A stretch of DNA of 64,000 bases from Dyadobacter psychrotolerans (GTDB taxonomy: Bacteria; Bacteroidota; Bacteroidia; Cytophagales; Spirosomataceae), in the NCBI RefSeq assembly GCF_004349265.1, contig NZ_SMFL01000012.1:62001-126000 (forward strand), read 5' to 3'. Position 1 is the stretch's first letter; each line of letters opens with the position of its first letter. A program made the position numbers and the translations under genes. This document shows positions 25,920 through 37,504 of this stretch, piece by piece. The notes under the pieces were generated by a model. The model was not told the origin of the DNA and did no database searches. It worked only from the letters and a program-made list of their open reading frames with translations.

Positions 25920-26822
25920 ATGATCAAAACTTTAGCAGAGCCTTCCGAATTTCATTTCGAGTGGGTTGATGTAAACGATCCGTCCAAAGAAGAACTTCAC
26001 GAAGTTGCGCGCCGGTATGAACTTCACGACTCATCTGTTGAAGACTGTCTCCAGCCGGACCATCTTCCCAAACATGAAAATGTCGGACCTTACGTCTTCA
26101 TTATTTTCAGGCTTCATGCAGAGAAAGTAGCGAGCCAGGCCGATACGGTTCAGGAGCTTACAGACAAGATTGCTATTTTTATGAAGGATAATCTGATCAT
26201 CACGATTCACCGGAATCCCTGGCCGCAGTCGGAAGAGATTAATGAAAACTTTGTAAAAAAAGGTTTGTGTAAATCGGCACATCATATTTTGAATGAGATA
26301 GTTAAAAGCGGACTTAAAACTTATGACGCCCGTGCCGTTGAGCTCACTGCCGAAATTGAGTACTTCGAAGAGAATATGTTTTTGAAAAACAGAAAGGCCT
26401 CATTACTGGAAGGACTTTATTATCTGAAAAGAAAAGTAGACGTAACGAGGCGTATTTTACTTCTTTCCAACGAAATCATTGAAAAGACCGATCCCAAAGA
26501 ACACAGCGATACTTACACCCGTGACACCCGTGATCTGTATGTGAAATTACATTCTATTTACGATTCTCTTTTTGAAAACACGAACCATTTATTGTCCATC
26601 TACTTTTCGATATCGTCGCAGAGAACCAACGAGATTATCCGCGTGCTTACAATCTTCTCTGTTTTCTTTATGCCTTTGACTTTTATTGTAGGTGTTTACG
26701 GAATGAACTTTGAATTTATGCCTGAGTTGAAAATGAAATTTGGTTACCCCGGTGTGATGATCGCCATGGCAGCAATTACAGGATTGATTTATTTGTGGTT
26801 CAAACGGCGGGGCTGGCTTTAA
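25920..26822 (+). CDS. CorA-family magnesium (divalent cation) channel
   Basis: A 300-residue protein with the CorA plan: soluble N-terminal funnel domain (1-240), then two membrane helices (about 243-262 and 274-292) with the signature YGMN (residues 260-263) at the mouth of the pore and a short basic C terminus (KRRGWL). CorA proteins are pentameric Mg2+/Co2+ channels of the inner membrane. The lipoprotein gene starts 10 nt downstream and is probably cotranscribed. Confidence 0.93.
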   Translation: MIKTLAEPSEFHFEWVDVNDPSKEELHEVARRYELHDSSVEDCLQPDHLPKHENVGPYVFIIFRLHAEKVASQADTVQELTDKIAIFMKDNLIITIHRNPWPQSEEINENFVKKGLCKSAHHILNEIVKSGLKTYDARAVELTAEIEYFEENMFLKNRKASLLEGLYYLKRKVDVTRRILLLSNEIIEKTDPKEHSDTYTRDTRDLYVKLHSIYDSLFENTNHLLSIYFSISSQRTNEIIRVLTIFSVFFMPLTFIVGVYGMNFEFMPELKMKFGYPGVMIAMAAITGLIYLWFKRRGWL

Positions 26823-26832
26823 ACTGTGTACT

Positions 26833-27558
26833 ATGAGATCAGGTTTTTTCTCCTTTTCGATACGAATCACTCAGGTCATTGCTTTTGCAGTGACAGTAAC
26901 CGGCTGTTCCATCCTGGAAATGCCAAAATATAGTTTATCAGATGGCTACTATCGTTCGAAATCGTTTCACAGTCCTTCCGGAAAGGTTTTTATTGACAAT
27001 AGTGAAGACACAATTTATGTTTACACCGTCAGCAGAACCACCGGACTTCCTGATACTGTCCGGGGCAAACATACACTTCCCCAGGTTGCTTCCCGGATTC
27101 CGATAAAATCGGGTTATTTCAGGCAGGGTAGTACGGATGTGGATTTTATCACGATTCCATTTAAATACCGTCCAGGCAAAGAAGGAATGCCGCGACAATT
27201 CAATGCCAACCTGAACGGGGCAGTTTATCAGGGTTATCGCAATGACATCTACCGGCTTTCTTTTAAGAAAAATGCCCTGACTAAATATCAGAGACAGACG
27301 CTCCACTACGGTATGTCCTACGGAATTTTTACCGGATTGGGTGGTACAGCAATGAATCCCTGGGTAACAAATAATAATATTTCCTCTGAATACGATGGGG
27401 TAGTCTGGTCTAAGGGAATCGCAGCGATTTTTGGACTGAATAGTTTTACCGCTGGTGTGACCCTGGGATTTGATAATTTACTGGACAGAAATAAAAAATT
27501 CTGGATTTATCAGAAAAAGCCCTGGATAGGACTGGCGCTCGGCTTAAATCTAAATTAA
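26833..27558 (+). CDS. Hypothetical lipoprotein
   Basis: 241 residues with a lipoprotein signal peptide (IAFAVTVTGC, lipobox VTGC near residue 25). The mature part has a short strand-rich region and a C-terminal part (about 150-241) with glycine-rich, alternating hydrophobic strands (YGMSYGIFTGLGGTAMNPW, IFGLNSFTAGVTLGFDNLL, IGLALGLNLN) that look like outer-membrane beta strands or hairpins. No family recognised. It follows the CorA-type gene by 10 nt; a functional link is possible but unproven. Confidence 0.75.
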   Translation: MRSGFFSFSIRITQVIAFAVTVTGCSILEMPKYSLSDGYYRSKSFHSPSGKVFIDNSEDTIYVYTVSRTTGLPDTVRGKHTLPQVASRIPIKSGYFRQGSTDVDFITIPFKYRPGKEGMPRQFNANLNGAVYQGYRNDIYRLSFKKNALTKYQRQTLHYGMSYGIFTGLGGTAMNPWVTNNNISSEYDGVVWSKGIAAIFGLNSFTAGVTLGFDNLLDRNKKFWIYQKKPWIGLALGLNLN

Positions 27559-27598
27559 CGTACAAAGCACTTCCAATTTGCACATATAACGGGCTTTT

Positions 27599-27730
27599 TC
27601 ACAACATTTGGAAATTGAAATTTTCGGGTACAACTCTGCGGCCAACAGATACAAATTCACCTGCATTTGTAAGGTTTTGCAAAATAACCCGCATTTGTCT
27701 GCTGCTGTAAATTTTTTCAATGATCTCCAT
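27599..27730 (-). CDS. Candidate 43-residue protein
   Basis: A small frame starting MEIIEKIYSSRQMRVILQNL and ending in NFQML. It is preceded by GGAGGGATCGTT, a Shine-Dalgarno-like GGAGG about 7 nt before the ATG, rare in this window, and its composition is protein-like. It is the only plausible gene in the 27559-27975 gap. No family recognised. Confidence 0.4.
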   Translation of the reverse strand: MEIIEKIYSSRQMRVILQNLTNAGEFVSVGRRVVPENFNFQML

Positions 27731-27930
27731 AACGATCCCTCCGGGCAAAGTATTTGTGCCCCGTTCATGTAATAATTTGCAAATCAGATGGCTAAACGAA
27801 ATAATTTTCGGGCGGTTGATGCAATAAAAAATAAATTTAATGTAGATGAAAAATATTATGCGACAAACGGGAATTTTTCCGGTTTAAGAAACGTAGTATT
27901 TTGAAATATAATTATTTTGATATTTAATCA

Positions 27931-27963
27931 TTTTAAACAAAGATTTTAAATGTTTGTTTAAAA
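27931..27963. promoter_or_regulatory. Perfect 11-bp inverted repeat, candidate TetR operator
   Basis: TTTTAAACAAA (27931-27941) faces its exact complement TTTGTTTAAAA (27953-27963) across an 11-nt spacer, 12 nt before the TetR start codon. TetR proteins usually bind such dyads at their own promoter. A related half site (TGTTTAAAA) occurs near 28730, upstream of the serine palmitoyltransferase gene. Confidence 0.6.
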
Positions 27964-27975
27964 TTAAAGTTTCAA

Positions 27976-28656
27976 ATGATTGCAGAATCGGAAAAGGTAC
28001 ACGACATTTGTTTCGTACAAACGGGAATTATTGTGAAGTGTATCAATTTATCCAGTGAGGAAAAATTAAAGGAGGCGGCAAAAACCGTTTTCCTGAAAAA
28101 GGGTTTTGCAGGAACTACGGCAAGGGATATTGCGGACGCAGCAGGAATGAATATTGCGCTGACAAACTATTATTTCAGGAGTAAGGAAAAACTTTTTGTC
28201 GAAATTTTCAGGGATCTGTTTGAATTATATTGTACCAATACGATTAAGATTCTTGACAGGCCGGTTGAACTGAAAGAAAAGATTATTGCCATTATTGAGG
28301 AGGACTACCGGATGATGAAAGAGGAGCCCAGTCTGGTTCTGTTTATCATGACAGAGATTCACCGTGACTGTGAAAATCTTTTGCCGGAGCTGTCTAAGTA
28401 TAAAGAATTGTTAAAAGGAAAGCTTGTTGGACATATTCAGGAGGCAGTTCAGAAAGGAATTATCCGAAATATTGAAGTTGAACACCTGATGCCGATTATT
28501 ATTGGAAGTTTACAATTTATCTTTGTAGGCAAAAATATGCACATGAAAATGCATAGCATGAGTGAGGCGCAATTTGATAAGTACACCGAGACACACAAAA
28601 ATCATGTGATTGGAATGGTGACGAATTATCTTTTTACCGATCTCAATTTGAATTAA
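27976..28656 (+). CDS. TetR/AcrR-family transcriptional regulator
   Basis: A 226-residue regulator. The TetR helix-turn-helix lies at about 35-80 (LKEAAKTVFLKKGFAGTTAR, DIADAAGMNIALTNYYFRSK), then an all-helical ligand domain (95-220). The N terminus is about 25 residues longer than typical; a later start is possible but there is no good ATG before the HTH. It is the first gene of a long same-strand block that makes sphingoid lipids, 114 bp before serine palmitoyltransferase, so it most likely controls that block, perhaps in response to a lipid or acyl ligand. The 11-bp dyad just upstream suggests autoregulation. Confidence 0.9.
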   Translation: MIAESEKVHDICFVQTGIIVKCINLSSEEKLKEAAKTVFLKKGFAGTTARDIADAAGMNIALTNYYFRSKEKLFVEIFRDLFELYCTNTIKILDRPVELKEKIIAIIEEDYRMMKEEPSLVLFIMTEIHRDCENLLPELSKYKELLKGKLVGHIQEAVQKGIIRNIEVEHLMPIIIGSLQFIFVGKNMHMKMHSMSEAQFDKYTETHKNHVIGMVTNYLFTDLNLN

Positions 28657-28755
28657 AATAGTATTAATAAAATTATTTTTTTTGATAATCTATATATCAG
28701 GAACGAATATTTTATCAATTTGGCAGACTGTTTAAAAACGGTTTTCTAACTTTAG

Positions 28756-31090
<2,335 letters not shown>

Positions 31091-31094
<4 letters not shown>

Positions 31095-32116
31095 GTGAGC
31101 GGGTACTTATAACCGGAGCAAGCGGATTCATCGGACAACACCTCGTTCAGGTGGCTTTGGAAAAGGGATTCGAGGTTCATGCTGCGGTGAGACCTTCAAG
31201 TGAAATTTCGAATTTGCAGGAATTGGGCAACCGGGCGAAGTCGGAAAATAAAGGCAGTTTGGTTTTTGTCAACCTGAATTTTGGCTCGGAAGAGTCGCTT
31301 TTAACTGTCTTGGAACAAGGTGTTTACAGCTATATCATTCATGCTGCGGGTGCTACCAGGGCAAAATCAATGGATGCTTATAATCTGGTTAATGCGGACT
31401 ATACGCTAAACTTGGCTAAAGCAGCAATAAGTGTTTCGGTTCCTCTTAAAAGGTTTGTTTTTTTAAGTAGTCTAGCCGCGGTCGGGCCGATTGATTATGA
31501 CTCAAAAGACGCAATTACGGAGCAAACTTTGCCCAAACCGGTTACGTCTTATGGTAAAAGCAAGCAGCTTGCTGAGAATTATCTGTCTGGTTTAAAGGAT
31601 CTTCCGCTAACGATTATCAGACCCACGGCAGTTTATGGTCCGGGAGAAAAAGATATTTTGATTTTATTTCAAACACTTAATAAAGGTCTGGATTTATATA
31701 TAGGAAAGGATCCGCAACGATTGAGTTTTGTTTACGTAAAAGACCTCGTTGCTGCAACTTTTGCCGCATTATCAGAGCAAAGTGAAAGACATAACGTTTA
31801 CAACATATCTGACGGGAAAGAATATGACCGGTACAAGCTGGCAGATTTGTTTAAAAAACTTAGTATTAAAAATCCGGTAAGGATTCATTTGCCCCTCGCA
31901 ATCATAGAGTTAACCGCCTCTCTGCTGGAAGCGTTTTCGGTATTCTCAAAAAATACCCCGGTGCTTAATAAAGAAAAAATAAACGAACTGACCGCTGCTA
32001 ACTGGTATTGCAGCATCGATGCCGCCCGTAACAGGTTAAAGTACGAGCCGGAATATAATCTGGAAAAAGGACTGGCTGAAACACTCAGCTGGTATAAAGA
32101 AAATAATTGGCTGTAA
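31091..32116 (+). CDS. Extended SDR (NAD-dependent epimerase family), candidate ceramide reductase
   Basis: A 341-residue extended short-chain dehydrogenase: Rossmann motif ITGASGFIGQHL (residues 6-17), active-site FLSSLAAVG plus Y-G-K-S-K near 152-156, and IRPTAVYGPGE. In Caulobacter and Bacteroides an SDR of this type (CerR) reduces the keto group of oxidised ceramide or 3-ketosphinganine; position after spt and the GNAT gene supports that reading. A sugar epimerase role remains possible from sequence alone, but no sugar-nucleotide operon surrounds it. Translationally coupled to the GNAT gene (ATGA overlap). Confidence 0.8.
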
Positions 32117-32224
32117 CCGGTTGGTTGCAGCAGGGATTGGAAGTGAATATTTGACGGGCAAATCTTATTGTCACGGAAGAATATAAGCCATGAAAAATAA
32201 ATCAGAATCTATCAGGATCAGACA

Positions 32225-34783
32225 ATGTTGAAGCCAGCATACATAAAGTTTGCGCTCATGCTTTGTGCCCTTTTTTTAGGACATCAAGGTGTTTTTGCAC
32301 AGACTACGACAGTTAAAGGAGTTGTCACAGATGAAAAAACAGGTGAAACTCTTCCTTACGTAAGCATCGTTATTCCGGGCACTACCATGGGTACCACCAC
32401 AGATGTAGATGGTAAATATGCAATGACGTTAACCCCGCCCAACCTGACAATCAAATTTACCTACATCGGTTACCAAAGTGTAGTGAAAAAGGTAACGGAG
32501 GGGATTAGCCAGGTTATCAATTTGAAATTACAGGTGGATGCTTCGCTTTTGAAAGAAATCACTGTGAAAGGCAGAGCGAAATACCGTAACCGGGATAATC
32601 CCGCCGTACAGCTGATTCGCCAGGTAATCGAAAACCGCGATAAAAATCAGATGGCGAATAATGATTATGTTGAGTACGAGCAGTACGAGAAAATATCATT
32701 TGCCCTGAGCAATCTTTCGGAATCTTTTAAGGATAAAAGGATTTTTAAGAATTATCAGTTCTTGTTCCGGAATCAGGATTCTGCTTCCATTGGAGGAAAA
32801 AACATACTTCCCGCCTATATGCAGGAAAAGCTTTCCCAGATATATTTCCGGAAAAGTCCTTACAAAAAGAAACAATGGGTGAAAGCAAACCGTCGTGCTG
32901 AATTTGATTCCAGGTTTGTCGACAATGACGGCTTGAGCGCTTATTTCAACAGGATCTATGAAGATATCAACATTTACAACAATGATATCTCCGTTGCTAC
33001 TAACTTACTGTTAAGTCCGATCGCTAATACGGCTCCGACATTTTATAAGTTTTTTATACGGGATACTGTGAAAACGCAGGAACCCTGGCTTGTTGAGCTG
33101 GGATTTGTACCCCGTAACAAAACAGATATGCTTTTTGAGGGCAAACTGTTTATAACCCTGGACGGAAATTATGCAGTGCAAAACGCATTTCTGACGGTTA
33201 ATAAAGACATCAACCTAAACTTCATGCGGGATCTGGAAGCCCGTCTGGAATTTGAGAAAAGTCCTGATGGCCGCTATCACCAAAGCAAGTCGTCGCTAAG
33301 CATGGAGTTCGCGCTGGGTGATAAAGGTGCAGGATTGTTTGGACAGCGGGTTGTGAACTTTAAAAATTATGAAGTAAATCATGCCCGGCCCGACAGTGTG
33401 TACGATGGCCCTGCTGAACAGCTTGTTTACAATCCCATAGAGCGAAAAGGCGAGGAGTTCTGGTCTCAGGTACGGCATGTGCCTCTTGAAAGAGCGGAGC
33501 AGGATATTTACCGCAATGTAGATACTCTGCAAACCATCCCGTCTTTCCGCAGAACAATGGACATAACTTCTCTATTCCTTGCCGGCTACAAATCCTTCGG
33601 AATCGTAGAAGTGGGACCGGTAAATACCTTTTATAGTTTTAACCCCATCGAAGGTTTCCGTTTAAGATTTGGTGGTCGTACTACAACAGAGCTAAGCAAA
33701 CGGGTGTTTTTTGAAAGTTATGCGGCTTATGGTTTCAAGGATGAGAAATGGAAATATTTTTTAAGCGGAACATATTCTTTGAATAATAAGTCAGTTTATT
33801 CTTTCCCGCTTCATTATATCCGCGCTAGCGCCCAGCGGGATACGAAAATTCCCGGTCAGGATTTACAGTTCGTGCAGGAAGATAACTTTCTTTTATCCTT
33901 CAAAAGAGGAGAGAACAACAGATGGCTCTACAATGATATTTACAAGCTGGAATATGTCAGGGAGTTTCCAAGTCACTTTTCTTACAGACTAGGATTCACG
34001 GAATGGACGCAAAAGCCGGCAGGTATTTTAACCTATGAGAAGGTTTCTTCCGCAGGCGATAATCAGATTTTGAAACAGCTCAGAAATACAGAGGTTAATA
34101 TGGAACTTCGTTATGCACCGGGAGAGCAGTTTTATCAGGGTAAATTGTACCGGACACCAATTATCAACAAATTCCCGATCTTTACGTTACGATATAATGC
34201 GGGTCTGAAGGGTGTTTTTGCAGGAGAAAATAATTATCATAATTTCACTGCTAATATTACGAAAAGGGTGTATTTGAGTCAGTTAGGTTTTATGGATTTG
34301 ACAGGAGAGGGAGGTTACATCGTCGGTAAAAATATTCCTTTTCCTTTACTGACGGTCCACCGTGCCAACCAGACTTATGCTTACCAGCTGAATTCATACA
34401 ATTTGATGAACTTCCTGGAATTTGTTAGTGACCGTTACGCAAGTCTCGATGTTCAGTATTACATGAACGGATTTCTGTTGAACAAAATACCATTGATTAA
34501 GAAATTGAAATTACGTGAGGTGTTCAGTTTTAAAGCGGTAGTTGGTGGACTTCGTGATGAAAATAATCCGGCGAAGGGTGCATCAGTTTACAAGTTCCCG
34601 GTTGATGAAGAGGGCAGGGCTATCAGTTATACCCTTGAAAAACAGCCTTACATGGAAGGAAGTATTGGCGTGGCCAACATCTTTAAGATTTTAAGAGTTG
34701 ATTTGGTGAAACGCTTTAATTATCTGGATCACCCAAACGTATCTGAATGGGGAGTCCGTGCAAGGTTCAGGCTCGATTTTTAA
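32225..34783 (+). CDS. Outer-membrane protein with CarboxypepD-like domain and DUF5686
   Basis: An 852-residue exported protein: signal peptide (MLKPAYIKFALMLCALFLGH, cleavage near FAQ), a CarboxypepD_reg-like domain (about 28-115; VKGVVTDEKTGETLPYVSIV, FTYIGYQS) and a long DUF5686 region with many beta-barrel-like strands ending in VRARFRLDF, a typical outer-membrane C-terminal strand. Its function is unknown. It is the only outer-membrane component of the lipid block (108 bp after the SDR gene, 55 bp before the nucleotidyltransferase), so it could handle lipid export or surface display; that is inference. Confidence 0.85.
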   Translation: MLKPAYIKFALMLCALFLGHQGVFAQTTTVKGVVTDEKTGETLPYVSIVIPGTTMGTTTDVDGKYAMTLTPPNLTIKFTYIGYQSVVKKVTEGISQVINLKLQVDASLLKEITVKGRAKYRNRDNPAVQLIRQVIENRDKNQMANNDYVEYEQYEKISFALSNLSESFKDKRIFKNYQFLFRNQDSASIGGKNILPAYMQEKLSQIYFRKSPYKKKQWVKANRRAEFDSRFVDNDGLSAYFNRIYEDINIYNNDISVATNLLLSPIANTAPTFYKFFIRDTVKTQEPWLVELGFVPRNKTDMLFEGKLFITLDGNYAVQNAFLTVNKDINLNFMRDLEARLEFEKSPDGRYHQSKSSLSMEFALGDKGAGLFGQRVVNFKNYEVNHARPDSVYDGPAEQLVYNPIERKGEEFWSQVRHVPLERAEQDIYRNVDTLQTIPSFRRTMDITSLFLAGYKSFGIVEVGPVNTFYSFNPIEGFRLRFGGRTTTELSKRVFFESYAAYGFKDEKWKYFLSGTYSLNNKSVYSFPLHYIRASAQRDTKIPGQDLQFVQEDNFLLSFKRGENNRWLYNDIYKLEYVREFPSHFSYRLGFTEWTQKPAGILTYEKVSSAGDNQILKQLRNTEVNMELRYAPGEQFYQGKLYRTPIINKFPIFTLRYNAGLKGVFAGENNYHNFTANITKRVYLSQLGFMDLTGEGGYIVGKNIPFPLLTVHRANQTYAYQLNSYNLMNFLEFVSDRYASLDVQYYMNGFLLNKIPLIKKLKLREVFSFKAVVGGLRDENNPAKGASVYKFPVDEEGRAISYTLEKQPYMEGSIGVANIFKILRVDLVKRFNYLDHPNVSEWGVRARFRLDF

Positions 34784-34838
34784 TACAAAGCCTGAAAGTT
34801 TATAATCCATAACCAGACACCGATTTAATAAAGACTTT

Positions 34839-35567
34839 ATGAATTACGCAATTATAGCAGCAGGAGAGGGTTCAAGGTTAGCTAAGGAAGGTTTTTCTTT
34901 GCCTAAACCGATGGTAAGTCTCCATGGGGAAATGTTGATCGACCGCCTGATCAGTGTTTTTACGCGCAATAATGCAGAAGGCATTTATATAATTATCAAT
35001 GAAGAATCTGAAAAGCTGGATGAACACTTGTCCGGCACGTACACTTCTGAGTTGATCCGGCTTACCAGAAAGTCTACACCGAGTTCTCTTCACAGTTTTT
35101 ATGAATTGCTGAAAACCGTAGATCAAAACAGCTCAATTTGTCTGACCACAACAGATACTGTCTTTAAGGAAGCTGAGTTTAAGGAATACATTGCCGAGTT
35201 TTTGTCAAATAAAGAAATAGACGGATTGATGGCCGTCACAACTTTTATCGACGACGAAAGTCCGTTGTTCGTTGAGGTGGATAGTGAAAATAACATTACC
35301 GCTTTTGCAGACAAAAACGATAACCAAACGCAATTTATATCGGGCGGCATTTATTGTCTTCGTGGTAAAGCGTTGCAAGTGGTAACAGAAGCAGTGGAAA
35401 ACGGAACGAACCGGATGCGTAATTTCCAGAGACAATTATTAGAAAACGATGTGAAACTGAAAGCATACCCTTTTTCAAAGATTGTCGATGTAGATCACAT
35501 GGCAGATATTGTGACTGCGGAAAACTTTTTGAAAGAAGAAAATGAAATGTTTGTGACGGCGAATTAA
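34839..35567 (+). CDS. Nucleotidyltransferase (MobA/sugar-nucleotidyltransferase fold)
   Basis: A 242-residue protein with the NTP-transferase signature at the very N terminus (AIIAAGEGSRLAKEGFSLPK, residues 4-23, giving the G-x-G-x-R-L and K-P phosphate-binding residues), a metal-binding segment CLTTTDTVF and ISGGIYCLRG. Such enzymes join an NTP to a phosphorylated sugar or alcohol. Next to a CDP-alcohol phosphatidyltransferase the obvious guess is CTP plus an alcohol or polyol phosphate giving a CDP-linked head group, in the manner of inositol-phosphate cytidylyltransferase. Substrate not proven by sequence. Confidence 0.82.
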   Translation: MNYAIIAAGEGSRLAKEGFSLPKPMVSLHGEMLIDRLISVFTRNNAEGIYIIINEESEKLDEHLSGTYTSELIRLTRKSTPSSLHSFYELLKTVDQNSSICLTTTDTVFKEAEFKEYIAEFLSNKEIDGLMAVTTFIDDESPLFVEVDSENNITAFADKNDNQTQFISGGIYCLRGKALQVVTEAVENGTNRMRNFQRQLLENDVKLKAYPFSKIVDVDHMADIVTAENFLKEENEMFVTAN

Positions 35568-35657
35568 TTGCGCCTGACTGCATAAAAACAAATAAGACAC
35601 CGATTAAAAAAGCTTAAAGCAAAAGACAAGTTGTCGACCGCCGGAAGCTTAGCATTT

Positions 35658-36527
35658 ATGAATATTACAGAAATACTTGGAGTACACAGAAACAGAAAAT
35701 TTTCACCAAACCACATCGGAAACGATGATGCAATATTTTCGCTAACGGCACAGGCTTTGGAAAAGCTGGGATGCACAGTACAGCTGATCAGTGAAAACGA
35801 ATTCCTGGAAATGGAGGAAGTTACACACCATTATATTTTTACAATGGCACGCCAGAAGGAGGTGGTCAGAAAGTTACAGGTTGCAGAAGAAAATGGTGCG
35901 ATTATTGTCAATTCAGGGTTTGGGATTGAAAACTGTTTTCGTACAAACATGACAAACGGCCTTGTTGAAAACGGAATTCCTTATCCCAAAAGCTTCGTCG
36001 TAGATACTACTTACAATGGCGATGAAATTTTTGAAGCTTTGCCGGGAAAAGGCTTTTGGATCAAAAGAGGTGATTTTCATGCCATACACAAAGAGGATGT
36101 AACCTTTACCTACACAAAAAAAGAAGCGAAAGAAATACTGCGTGAATATGCTTTGAGAGAAATACCTGACGCTGTTATTTCGGAACACCTGGTAGGTGAT
36201 CTGGTTAAGTTTTACGGGGTGTACGGAACTGATTTTTTCTTTTGGTTTTATCCCTATGATAACAACCACCACAAATATTCCGAATATGAAAGCATTAACG
36301 GAAAGTCACTGTATTTTACCTTTGATGAAAATAAGCTGAAAAGCATAGCAAACGAATCTGCAAATGTGCTGGGAATTGATGTGTACGGCGGCGATGCGAT
36401 CGTCGGAGCAGATGGCAATTTTCATATCATTGACCTGAACGACTGGCCAAGTTTTGCACCTTGCAGAGAGGAAGCCGCAGGTTTTATAGCTGACAGAATA
36501 TTTCAAAGATTTTCACAACAGTCTTAA
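35658..36527 (+). CDS. ATP-grasp-like protein of unknown substrate
   Basis: 289 residues (the ATG at 35658 is preferred to a TTG at 35631). The C-terminal half shows ATP-grasp features: GFWIKRGDFHAIHKEDVTF (lysine of the ATP site), VISEHLVGDLVKFYGVYG (hinge with acidic-x-x-x-G-x-x-x-K) and GADGNFHIIDLNDWPSFAP (metal ligand pattern D-x-N). The N-terminal half (MNITEILGVHRNRKFSPNHI) looks like a Rossmann-like pre-ATP-grasp domain. ATP-grasp enzymes form amide or ester bonds or phosphorylate polyols (ITPK-type inositol kinases share this fold). It ends in a 1-nt overlap with the phosphatidyltransferase, suggesting they act together. No named family recognised. Confidence 0.65.
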   Translation: MNITEILGVHRNRKFSPNHIGNDDAIFSLTAQALEKLGCTVQLISENEFLEMEEVTHHYIFTMARQKEVVRKLQVAEENGAIIVNSGFGIENCFRTNMTNGLVENGIPYPKSFVVDTTYNGDEIFEALPGKGFWIKRGDFHAIHKEDVTFTYTKKEAKEILREYALREIPDAVISEHLVGDLVKFYGVYGTDFFFWFYPYDNNHHKYSEYESINGKSLYFTFDENKLKSIANESANVLGIDVYGGDAIVGADGNFHIIDLNDWPSFAPCREEAAGFIADRIFQRFSQQS

Positions 36528-37504
36528 TGGATAACTTACTTAAAGAAGATCCCACCAAAGAATTACCCGGGGAGAAAACTACTTCATTTGAGAATTCACT
36601 AAAATCAAATGATACTGAGGAACAAATAGATATCTGGTTTTACCGCCCCATCGGTTATCAGATTGCGTTGTTTTGTGCCAAAATTGGCATGACGCCCAAT
36701 ACGGTTACGATCATCAGTATTTTCTTTGGCGTTGCAGCCGGGATTCTTTTTTACAGTCAGGACTTACTGATCAATGTGATCGGTATGCTATCTCTGGTAT
36801 TTGCAAACTCACTCGACAGCGCGGACGGTCAGCTGGCCAGGATGACCAACAACAAAAGCCGTCTTGGAAGAATTTTGGACGGAGCAGCCGGAGATTTCTG
36901 GTTTATTTCAATTCACGTTGCCATTTGCCTGCGCAGCATGAATGAAGGCTGGACGGCCCTGATCTGGATTCCGGGTGTCATTGCCGGTGGTTCACACGTT
37001 TTGCAATCAGCCATGGCGGATTATTACCGTAACGTTCATTTGTTTTTTATCAAAGGAACTTCCGGCAGCGAACTGGACAACAGCCGTGATCTTCAAAGAG
37101 AGTACGATGAGCTAACCTGGTCTAAAAACTTTGGGATGAAATTTATTGCCCGGTTTTACCTGAATTATACCAACATGCAGGAAAGTATCTCTCCTAAGCT
37201 GCAAAAACTGCTGGCTCTGGTTCGCGAAAAATATGGTAAAACAGGTTTGCCTCAGAATCTGATTGTTGATTTCAGGGCGCAGAATAAGCCTTTGATGAAA
37301 TATACCAATATCATTCAGTTTAATACAAGAGTGCTGTTTTTGTTTCTTTGGCTATTTCTGGACCAGGCCTGGATTTATTTCTTTTTTGACATTTTTATAC
37401 TAAATCCTATCCTGATGTACATGGTTACAAGACAGGAAAAGGTGAGTGGATATTTCTACGAAAAAATTTCGACTGGAAACAATTATGGGTTCAAAGGCAT
37501 ATAA
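36527..37504 (+). CDS. CDP-alcohol phosphatidyltransferase family protein
   Basis: A 325-residue membrane enzyme. The CDP-alcohol signature is clear: NSLDSADGQLARMTN, then after eight residues GRILDGAAGDFW. It reads D-x2-D-G-x2-A-R-x8-G-x3-D-x4-D, one residue longer between the last two Asp than the usual D-x3-D. Several hydrophobic helices flank it (about 65-105, 120-150, 265-310). Members displace CMP from a CDP-alcohol with a second alcohol, making phosphodiester lipids such as phosphatidylinositol phosphate. With spt, GNAT and SDR genes upstream, the acceptor could be diacylglycerol or ceramide. Overlaps both neighbours. Confidence 0.88.
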   Translation: MDNLLKEDPTKELPGEKTTSFENSLKSNDTEEQIDIWFYRPIGYQIALFCAKIGMTPNTVTIISIFFGVAAGILFYSQDLLINVIGMLSLVFANSLDSADGQLARMTNNKSRLGRILDGAAGDFWFISIHVAICLRSMNEGWTALIWIPGVIAGGSHVLQSAMADYYRNVHLFFIKGTSGSELDNSRDLQREYDELTWSKNFGMKFIARFYLNYTNMQESISPKLQKLLALVREKYGKTGLPQNLIVDFRAQNKPLMKYTNIIQFNTRVLFLFLWLFLDQAWIYFFFDIFILNPILMYMVTRQEKVSGYFYEKISTGNNYGFKGI

